Of a stretch of 64,000 nucleotides of DNA, positions 57,748-64,000 are shown piece by piece. The translations under genes and the position numbers were made by a program. Position 1 is the stretch's first letter. The number at the start of each line of letters is the position of its first letter. Source of the stretch: Streptomyces alboniger (GTDB lineage: Bacteria; Actinomycetota; Actinomycetes; Streptomycetales; Streptomycetaceae); contig NZ_CP023695.1 of NCBI RefSeq assembly GCF_008704395.1, positions 1,984,001 to 2,048,000 on the forward strand. Reading direction: 5' to 3'. Under the pieces are notes generated by a model. The model worked only from the letters and a program-made list of their open reading frames with translations, did not search any database and was not told the DNA's origin.

Positions 57748-57781
57748 CCCGGGGCCGGAGTCGGTTACCCGGCCCACGGGG

Positions 57782-57818
57782 AAAGAGCGGGCGAACTCAC
57801 GGAGTTCGCCCGCTCTTT
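57782..57818 (+). terminator. Terminator after the second DsbA-like gene
   Basis: A perfect 17-bp stem (57782-57798 with 57802-57818) with a 3-nt loop, ending 28 nt before the phoD start. It separates the phoD promoter region from the upstream gene. Confidence 0.92.
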
Positions 57819-57846
57819 GGCTTACCGATCAGTATGGTGATCGTCC

Positions 57847-59514
57847 GTGACCAGTCGAACTGATCTTCAGCAGGCGCTCAACTCCGTGGCCCCGAGCCGC
57901 CGTACGGTCGTCAAGGCCGCAGCCGCCACCGCCGCGCTCGGCGCCCCGCTCGCCGCCGCCCCCGCACACGCCGCCGACGCCCCCGCCTTCCACCACGGCG
58001 TCGCCTCGGGGGACCCGCTGCCCGACGGTGTCCTGCTCTGGACCCGGGTGACGCCCGCGCCGGACGCCGTGCCCGGATCCGGCAAGGGGCCCGACACCGA
58101 GGTGAGGTGGGAGATAGCCGAGGACAAGGGCTTCTCCAGAGTCGTCAGCCGTGGCTCCACCACCGCGCGGGCCGCCTCCGACCACACGGTCAAAGCCGAC
58201 GTAAGGGGCTTGCGCCAGGCGACCACCTATTACTTCCGCTTCTCCGTGGGCGATGCCTCCCCGGTGCACTCCCCCGTGGGCCGCACCCGCACCACCCCCG
58301 CGCACGACGCCTCCGCTCACGGCGTCCGCTTCGGTGTGGTGTCCTGCGCGAACTGGGAGGCCGGCTACTTCTCGGCGTACCGCCACCTCGCGGCCCGCAC
58401 CGAACTGGACGCGGTCCTGCACCTCGGGGACTACCTCTACGAGTACCCGAGCGGCGAGTACCCGCGGGCCGAGAACGTCGTACGTCAGCACGAGCCCCGG
58501 CACGAGATCGTCACGCTCGCCGACTACCGCACCCGGCACGGCGTCCACAAGACCGACCGGGACGCGCAGGCGATGCACGCCACGCACCCGGTCATCGCGA
58601 TCTGGGACGACCACGAGTTCGCCGACAACGCCTGGCAGGGCGGCGCGGGGAACCACTCCCCCGAGACCGAGGGGGCCTGGGCGGAACGCGTGGCGGCGGC
58701 CAAGCAGGCCTACTTCGAGTGGATGCCGGTACGCCCGTCCACCGAGGGCACCGTCTACCGCCGCGTCCGCTTCGGCAAGCTGGCCGACCTGCACCTGCTC
58801 GACCTGCGCTCCTTCCGCTCCCAGCAGGCGGGCACCGGCAGCGGCGCGGTGGACGACCCGGACCGTACGCTCACCGGCCGCGCGCAGCTCGACTGGCTGA
58901 AGTCGGGCCTCGCGTCCTCGGACGCCGCCTGGAAACTGGTCGGCACGTCGGTGATGATCTCGCCGGTCGCCTTCGGCGCCCTGCCTGCCCATCTCCTCAA
59001 GCCGCTCGCGAAGCTGCTCGGCCTGCCCCAGGAGGGCATCGCCATCAACGTGGACCAGTGGGACGGCTACACGGACGACCGCAGGGAACTCATCTCCCAC
59101 CTGCGCGACAACGACATCCGCAACACCGTCTTCCTGACGGGCGACATCCACATGGCCTGGGCGAACGACGTACCGGTCAGGGCGGCCACGTATCCGCTGA
59201 GCCCCTCGGCCGCCACCGAGTTCGTCGTCACCTCGGTCAGCTCCGACAACATCGACGACCTGCTCGGCGTCGCCCCGCACACGGTGTCCCTGGCGGCCGC
59301 GACCACCCTCAAGGCGGCCAACCGCCATGTGAAGTGGCTGGACATGGACTCGCACGGCTACGGCGTCCTCGACGTCACCGCCGAGCGCTCGCAGATGGAC
59401 TACTACGCGCTCTCCGACCGGACCGACCCCGACGCGACCTCGTCCTGGGTCCGTTCGTACCGCACGCTCAGCGGCACGCAGGAGGTCGAGCGGGTACGCG
59501 AGCCGGTGCGCTGA
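57847..59514 (+). CDS. phoD: Alkaline phosphatase D
   Basis: Encodes 555 aa. A Tat signal peptide ([17 protein letters not shown]) exports the folded enzyme. It is a metal-dependent phosphodiesterase/phosphatase: [21 protein letters not shown] and [10 protein letters not shown] carry the Fe/Ca-binding Asp, Asn and His residues. It liberates phosphate from nucleic acid and teichoic acid. GTG 57847 starts right after a strong terminator. PhoD of streptomycetes is under PhoP control (family knowledge), but no clear PHO box was found. Confidence 0.96.
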   Translation: MTSRTDLQQALNSVAPSRRTVVKAAAATAALGAPLAAAPAHAADAPAFHHGVASGDPLPDGVLLWTRVTPAPDAVPGSGKGPDTEVRWEIAEDKGFSRVVSRGSTTARAASDHTVKADVRGLRQATTYYFRFSVGDASPVHSPVGRTRTTPAHDASAHGVRFGVVSCANWEAGYFSAYRHLAARTELDAVLHLGDYLYEYPSGEYPRAENVVRQHEPRHEIVTLADYRTRHGVHKTDRDAQAMHATHPVIAIWDDHEFADNAWQGGAGNHSPETEGAWAERVAAAKQAYFEWMPVRPSTEGTVYRRVRFGKLADLHLLDLRSFRSQQAGTGSGAVDDPDRTLTGRAQLDWLKSGLASSDAAWKLVGTSVMISPVAFGALPAHLLKPLAKLLGLPQEGIAINVDQWDGYTDDRRELISHLRDNDIRNTVFLTGDIHMAWANDVPVRAATYPLSPSAATEFVVTSVSSDNIDDLLGVAPHTVSLAAATTLKAANRHVKWLDMDSHGYGVLDVTAERSQMDYYALSDRTDPDATSSWVRSYRTLSGTQEVERVREPVR

Positions 59515-59521
59515 CCCGTCC

Positions 59522-59552
59522 CCGGGCGGGGCCGCCAAGCAGCCCCGCCCGG
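59522..59552. terminator. Terminator between phoD and dienelactone hydrolase
   Basis: An 11-bp GC stem (59522-59532 with 59542-59552) and 9-nt loop in a 43-nt convergent gap. Confidence 0.75.
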
Positions 59553-59557
59553 CCCCC

Positions 59558-60127
59558 TCAGAGCGTCTCCAGGAAACCGATCGCCGTGCGCCACGTCTTC
59601 TCCGCGGCATCGGCGTCGTAGTCGTCGAGGCCCGGGTCGGTGAAGAGGTGTCCCGCTCCCGCGTAGCGGTAGATCTCCACATCGGCCCCGGCCCGGCCCA
59701 TCCGGAGGTACCAGGCGCTCAGCCAGTCGTCCGTCTCGAACGGGTCGGGCTCCGCCACGTGCAGCTGCACCGGCAGCTCGTCCACGGACGCGTTCTCCGC
59801 GATGTCGGACGTGCCGTGCAGGAGCAGCAGACCGCGCGCCTTCGCGTCACCGAGCGCGAGGGTCTGGGCGGTCGCGGCGCCGAGGGAGAAGCCCGCGTAG
59901 ACGAGACCGCGCTCGGAGTAGGGGGCGGCGGCGAGAATCGCCCGCTTCAGGAGTTCGTCCTTGCCGATCTCGTCCTGGAAGGCCCTTCCGGCCTCGACGT
60001 CGTCGAACGTGCGGCCGCCGAACAGATCCGGGGTCCACACCTCGTGCCCCTCGGCGCGCAGCCGGTCCGCCGCCGCGTGCACCGCGGGCCGCAGCCCGTA
60101 CGTCGAGTGGAAAAGCATGATGTTCAT
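59558..60127 (-). CDS. Dienelactone hydrolase family protein
   Basis: Encodes 189 aa, a small alpha/beta hydrolase. It starts NIMLFHSTYGLRPAVHAAA. The nucleophile Ser lies in AGFSLGAATAQ; Asp (EPDPFE) and His (GAGHLFTD) complete the triad. The usual dienelactone Cys is replaced by Ser, so it may act on other esters. It diverges from mscS (44 nt). Confidence 0.9.
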   Translation of the reverse strand: MNIMLFHSTYGLRPAVHAAADRLRAEGHEVWTPDLFGGRTFDDVEAGRAFQDEIGKDELLKRAILAAAPYSERGLVYAGFSLGAATAQTLALGDAKARGLLLLHGTSDIAENASVDELPVQLHVAEPDPFETDDWLSAWYLRMGRAGADVEIYRYAGAGHLFTDPGLDDYDADAAEKTWRTAIGFLETL

Positions 60128-60171
60128 GGGGCCATCGTGCCATCCACTTCGGTACCCCTACCCTCGGAGGC

Positions 60172-61263
60172 ATGGAGAACGTACTGCGTCCGTTGATCGT
60201 GATCGGCGGCTCGGTCGTGCTCACAGTGGTGGTCGGCTGGCTGGTCGACTTCGCTCTGCGCAGGGCCGACGAACGGCGTCACGACACCCCGCTGTGGGGG
60301 CTGCTACGCCGCTGCCGCGTGCCCCTGCACATCGTCCTGTGCACCGCTCTGCTGAGAGGCTTCTACGGCCAGGCCCAGCTCGCCAAGGACCACTCGGCGG
60401 CCATCGGGCGGATCCTTTCGCTCGTCCTCATCGGCTCCGCGGCCTGGCTGGTGGTGCGGATCGCCACGGCGATAGTCGAGTCCTCGTACGCCCGCTACGC
60501 CACGGTCCACCGCGATCCGGCCCGCGTCCGCAGGGTCCGTACGCAGGTGACCCTCATCCAGCGGGTGCTCTCCGCGATCGTGGGTGTCGTGGCGGCCGCG
60601 GCGATGCTGCTGACCTTCCCCGCCATGCAGGCGGCCGGCACCTCGCTGCTGGCCTCGGCCGGCATCCTCGGCATCGTCGCCGGTGTCGCGGCCCAGTCCA
60701 CCCTCGGCAACCTCTTCGCGGGCCTCCAGATCGCCTTCGGCGACATGGTGCGGATCGGTGACACCGTCGTGGTGGACGGCGAGTGGGGCACCGTCGAGGA
60801 GATCACCCTGACCTTCCTCGCGGTACGCACCTGGGACGAGCGCCGGATCACGATGCCCGTGTCGTACTTCACGTCGAAACCCTTCGAGAACTGGTCCCGC
60901 GGCGGCGCGCAGATGACCGGCACGGTCTTCTTCCATCTGGACCACTCGGCGCCGGTCCACCAGATGCGCGACAAGCTCCGCGACATCCTGCGCGACTGCG
61001 CGGCGTGGGACGGCAGGGACTGGGGCCTCGCGGTCACGGACACGACGCCGAGCACGATGCAGGTCCGCGCCCTGGTCACCGCGAAGGACGCGGACGACAT
61101 CTGGACCGTCCGGGTCACGGTGCGCGAGCAGATGGTGCAGTGGCTGACCGAGAAGCATCCGTACGCACTGCCGAAGGTCACCACGGCCTCGGCGGAACCC
61201 GCGCCGAACGGCCACCGCCCGCTGCACCTCGCCCCGAAGGCGCCGCGGACCGGCCGCGGCTGA
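60172..61263 (+). CDS. mscS: Mechanosensitive channel, MscS family
   Basis: Encodes 363 aa. Four membrane helices at the start; the pore helix region is LLASAGILGIVAGVAAQSTLGNLFAG. The beta-domain follows, with IAFGDMVRIGDTVVVDGEWGTVEEI and RITMPVSYF. It releases solutes at low osmolarity. The C-terminal 35 aa are a charged Streptomyces-type tail. ATG start with GGAGG 5 nt upstream. Confidence 0.94.
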   Translation: MENVLRPLIVIGGSVVLTVVVGWLVDFALRRADERRHDTPLWGLLRRCRVPLHIVLCTALLRGFYGQAQLAKDHSAAIGRILSLVLIGSAAWLVVRIATAIVESSYARYATVHRDPARVRRVRTQVTLIQRVLSAIVGVVAAAAMLLTFPAMQAAGTSLLASAGILGIVAGVAAQSTLGNLFAGLQIAFGDMVRIGDTVVVDGEWGTVEEITLTFLAVRTWDERRITMPVSYFTSKPFENWSRGGAQMTGTVFFHLDHSAPVHQMRDKLRDILRDCAAWDGRDWGLAVTDTTPSTMQVRALVTAKDADDIWTVRVTVREQMVQWLTEKHPYALPKVTTASAEPAPNGHRPLHLAPKAPRTGRG

Positions 61264-61286
61264 GCTGCCCGGCACCGGGCCCGGGG

Positions 61287-62873
61287 TCAGCGCAGGCTGC
61301 GTACGTCGAGGTGATGCAGCACCCGGTCGACGACCTCCGGGTCGGCGCCGGGCTCGCTGCGCGCCGCGAGGACCTCATGGCGCGCGGCCGACATCATCTC
61401 GCGCTGGATGCGCTGGACGGCCTTCATCCGGTCCACGCGCTTGGCGTACCGCTCGCGCCGCTCCTCGTCGACCACGTCCGGGCTGATCCTGGCCCCGATG
61501 TCGAACGCGCCGCGCAGCAGCCGCTCGGAGACCTCCTCCGGAAGCTCCTCGACCGCCTCGATCTCCTTGAGGCGGCGCTTGGCGGCCTTGGCGGCGCGTA
61601 CGGCGAGCGCCCGCTCCAGCTCCCGCTCCGCGTCGGTGTCGGCGCGCACCCCGAGCTTCCGCACCAGCCAGGGCAGCGTGAGTCCCTGAACGACCAGCGT
61701 CGCCATGATCACGCAGAACGCGATGAAGATGATCTCGTCACGGGCCGGGAACGGAGCCCCGTCGTCGGTCTTGAGCGGGATGGCGAGCGCGAGCGCCACG
61801 GAGGCCACGCCGCGCATACCGGCCCACCACATGACGACGGTCTCGCGCCAGGTCGTCGGGATCTCCTCGTCGTAGTCCCGGCGCTTGTGCAGCCGCTTGG
61901 CGAGCCAGGTCGCGGGCAGCAGCCACAGCAGCCGCCCGCCGACGACGACGCCGACGACCGCCGCGCCCCAGCCGAACATCTCCCACTCACGGCCGCTCGC
62001 GATGCCGAACACGTTGTGCAGTTCGAGACCGATGAGCCCGAAGGCGGCGCCGGTCACCAGGGTGTCGACGATCTGCCAGAAGGTCTGCCCGGTGATGCGC
62101 CCGAGCACGTCGTCGGCGTCGACCGCGTTCTCCGCGAGGTAGAGCGCGGTGGTGAGGACGGCGAGCACACCGGAGCCGAGGAGTTCCTCGGCCAGCACAT
62201 AGCTGACGAACGGCACGAGCAGCGTCAGGCCGGTCTGGAGGATGGCGTCGCCGAGCAGCCCCATCAGCTTGTTCGTCAGCCAGCCGAGCGCGAGCCCGAC
62301 GAGCACGGCCACCACGGCGGAGAGCACCAGACGGCCCGCGGCGGACGGCCAGGAGAAGGTGCCGCTCACCGCCGCCGCGATCGCCACGTGGTAGAGCACG
62401 ATCGCCGTGACGTCGTTGAAGAGCCCCTCGCCCTCCAGGATCGACACGAGTCTGCGGGGCAGCCCGAGCGAGCCCGCCACGGCGGTCGCGGCGACCGGGT
62501 CCGGCGGCGCGACGAGCGCCCCGAGCGCCACGGCCGCGGCGATCGGCAGCCCGGGGACGATGGCGTTGGCCATCGCGGCGACCGCCGCCGTCGTCACGAA
62601 CACCAGTGCTACGGCGAGCAGGAAGATGGGCCGCCGGTTGGCCGCGAACTGCCGCCACGACGTGCGCTGCACGGACGCGTAGAGCAGCGGCGGCAGCACC
62701 AGCGGAAGGATGTAGTCCGGCGGGATCTCGACATTGGGCACGAACGGCAGCAGGGCCATGCCGATCCCCGCGAGCGTCATCAGGACGGGCGCGGGCAGCC
62801 CGAGCCGGTCCCCCAACGGCACCGTGACCACGGCCCCCAGCAACAAGACGAGCAGCAGCGCCAGTTGATCCAC
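61287..62873 (-). CDS. Na+/H+ antiporter (CPA1/NhaP type)
   Basis: Encodes 528 aa with about 12 membrane helices. The ion-binding pair is in VAPPDPVAATAVAGSLGLPRRL and GEGLFNDVTAIVL. WAGMRGVASVALALAIPL is typical of the CPA1 group. The last ~115 residues form a charged cytoplasmic tail with coiled-coil-like heptads. GTG 62873 has GGAGGG 6 nt upstream. It supports pH and sodium balance. Confidence 0.94.
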   Translation of the reverse strand: MDQLALLLVLLLGAVVTVPLGDRLGLPAPVLMTLAGIGMALLPFVPNVEIPPDYILPLVLPPLLYASVQRTSWRQFAANRRPIFLLAVALVFVTTAAVAAMANAIVPGLPIAAAVALGALVAPPDPVAATAVAGSLGLPRRLVSILEGEGLFNDVTAIVLYHVAIAAAVSGTFSWPSAAGRLVLSAVVAVLVGLALGWLTNKLMGLLGDAILQTGLTLLVPFVSYVLAEELLGSGVLAVLTTALYLAENAVDADDVLGRITGQTFWQIVDTLVTGAAFGLIGLELHNVFGIASGREWEMFGWGAAVVGVVVGGRLLWLLPATWLAKRLHKRRDYDEEIPTTWRETVVMWWAGMRGVASVALALAIPLKTDDGAPFPARDEIIFIAFCVIMATLVVQGLTLPWLVRKLGVRADTDAERELERALAVRAAKAAKRRLKEIEAVEELPEEVSERLLRGAFDIGARISPDVVDEERRERYAKRVDRMKAVQRIQREMMSAARHEVLAARSEPGADPEVVDRVLHHLDVRSLR

Positions 62874-62944
62874 GGTGCGCCCTCCGGGCGGTCGAGACTT
62901 CAACGATCAAGACTCAACCCTGCCACGCGGCGGCGCTCACCGCG

Positions 62945-63412
62945 TCAGTGCAGCGCCTTGCGCATCGCCTGATGCGGAATCCCGGCGTCCGGGAACTCCG
63001 GGCCGTACGCCTCGTACCCCAGGCGTTCGTAGAAGCCCAGGGCGTGCGTCTGGGCGTGCAGGTCGACGGCCGTCAGGCCACGCGCGCGTGCCGCGTCCTC
63101 TATGGCCCGGACCAGGGCCGCCCCGACGCCCGCGCCGCGGGCCGCCCCCGTCACCGCGAGCCGGCCGAGCGCGCCCACGCCGGCGTCCCCGCCGTTCTTG
63201 GCGGCCGCCGCGGCGCCGGTCAGGAGCCGGCCCGTGCCCAGCGGCACGCCGTCCTCGCGCACGGCCAGGACGTGCACCGCCCCGGCGTCGTACGCGTCGT
63301 ACTCAAGCTCTTCGGGCACCTGCTGCTCGGCCACGAAGACGTCCTTGCGGACCGCGAAACAGGCCGCGAGGTCCTCCGGGTCCCGCGCGACCCGGATCGT
63401 CACACCGGTCAC
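62945..63412 (-). CDS. GNAT acetyltransferase
   Basis: Encodes 155 aa. Acetyl-CoA-binding motif A is [24 protein letters not shown]; motif B is [20 protein letters not shown]. It begins [22 protein letters not shown], the ElaA-type start. The GTG start overlaps the stop of the pseudouridine synthase gene (GTGA), so both are translated together. Substrate unknown. Confidence 0.93.
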   Translation of the reverse strand: MTGVTIRVARDPEDLAACFAVRKDVFVAEQQVPEELEYDAYDAGAVHVLAVREDGVPLGTGRLLTGAAAAAKNGGDAGVGALGRLAVTGAARGAGVGAALVRAIEDAARARGLTAVDLHAQTHALGFYERLGYEAYGPEFPDAGIPHQAMRKALH

Positions 63413-64000
63413 GCGCTCTCCGCCCGCACCCGGTCGAGCGCCTGCTGGAGGTCCTCGGGGTACTGGCTCTCGAACTCCACCCACTGTCCGTCGCCCGGGT
63501 GCTCGAAGCCGAGCCGGACCGCGTGCAGCCACTGGCGCGTCAGGCCGAGGCGCTTGCCGAGCGTCGGGTCCGCGCCGTACGTCAGGTCGCCCACGCAGGG
63601 GTGCCGGTGGGCCGCCATGTGGACGCGGATCTGGTGGGTGCGCCCCGTCTCCAGCTTGATGTCGAGCAGGGAGGCGGCCCGGAAGGCCTCGATGAGGTCG
63701 TAGTGCGTGACGGAGGGCTTGCCCTCGGCCGTGACCGCCCACTTGTAGTCGTGGTTCGGGTGGCGGCCGATGGGGGCGTCGATCGTGCCGCTCATCGGGT
63801 CGGGGTGGCCCTGCACCAGCGCGTTGTAGCGCTTGTCGACCGTGCGCTCCTTGAACTGGCGCTTCAGCGAGGTGTACGCACGCTCGGACTTGGCGACCAC
63901 CATCAGGCCGGAGGTGCCGACGTCCAGGCGGTGCACGATGCCCTGGCGCTCGGCGGCACCGGAGGTCGAGATGCGGTAACCGGCGGCGGCGAGGCCGCCG
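63409..64000 (-). CDS. 23S rRNA pseudouridine synthase, RluD family (5' end cut)
   Basis: The C-terminal ~197 aa; the start lies past the window edge. [16 protein letters not shown] holds the catalytic Asp. [13 protein letters not shown] is the second family signature. It converts uridine to pseudouridine in 23S rRNA. The reading frame continues upstream to the end ([17 protein letters not shown]). In S. coelicolor this gene is next to lspA (memory). Confidence 0.94.
   Translation of the reverse strand, partial: GGLAAAGYRISTSGAAERQGIVHRLDVGTSGLMVVAKSERAYTSLKRQFKERTVDKRYNALVQGHPDPMSGTIDAPIGRHPNHDYKWAVTAEGKPSVTHYDLIEAFRAASLLDIKLETGRTHQIRVHMAAHRHPCVGDLTYGADPTLGKRLGLTRQWLHAVRLGFEHPGDGQWVEFESQYPEDLQQALDRVRAESA

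Noticed and set aside
57748..57846. PHO box upstream of phoD
   Set aside because: Only an isolated GTTCGCC was found, inside the terminator stem, with no second 11-nt repeat. This is not enough to call a PhoP site.

Overview
The window is very GC-rich DNA with strong third-position G+C, many GTG starts and dense ATGA/GTGA gene overlaps. This points to a Streptomyces chromosome. From memory, the gene order matches the conserved core of S. coelicolor around SCO2014-SCO2073: chitosanase, gltD, gltB, ADP-ribosylglycohydrolases, lgt, trp genes, his genes, dnaE, phoD, mscS and an RluD-type synthase. No tRNA or rRNA gene, insertion sequence, prophage, CRISPR array or attachment site was seen.

Layout. 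0.25-6.7 kb: an HExxH metallopeptidase-like protein, a Cys-rich pentapeptide-repeat protein, a DEAD-box helicase next to a cold-shock protein with a long structured leader, a secreted tyrosine phosphatase and two hypotheticals. 6.8-10.9 kb: a GH46 chitosanase facing a sugar ABC importer (two permeases and a binding lipoprotein, no ATPase). The importer's upstream region carries a DasR-type GGTCTAGACC core and two identical-format inverted repeats. 11.1-17.1 kb: gltB-gltD glutamate synthase. 17.4-18.2 kb: a VIT1-type transporter.

18.4-26.5 kb is the most unusual block. Four diverged ADP-ribosylglycohydrolase-family genes are followed by a ribokinase-like kinase, a family III CoA-transferase and a CitE-like lyase. 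All are on the + strand and translationally coupled, which suggests an undescribed ribosyl-compound catabolic or salvage operon.

26.6-41.9 kb, almost all on the minus strand: hisD-hisC-hisB-(54-aa membrane protein)-hisH-priA-ridA-hisF, then hisI-trpE-(Trp-associated membrane protein), two small membrane proteins, trpC-trpM-trpB-trpA, a DsbA-like protein and lgt. No separate trpF is present. PriA is expected to serve both pathways.

42-51 kb: a membrane-tethered repeat protein, a helical hypothetical, a Lon-N-domain protein, a YbaK deacylase, a 24-codon gene matching actinobacterial ribosomal protein bL37, an ABC-2 exporter pair, a NYN-domain protein with phased decamer repeats in its leader, and a 59-aa hydrophilic protein. 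51-64 kb: dnaE, a DUF2252 protein, a second DsbA-like protein, Tat-exported PhoD, a dienelactone hydrolase, MscS, a Na+/H+ antiporter, a GNAT acetyltransferase and the 3' part of an RluD-family gene cut by the window edge.

Three genes of under 60 residues (trpM, the his-operon membrane protein, bL37) and the 59-aa protein were found by direct reading. All motif statements come from reading the sequence. Family names are from memory and no database search was run.
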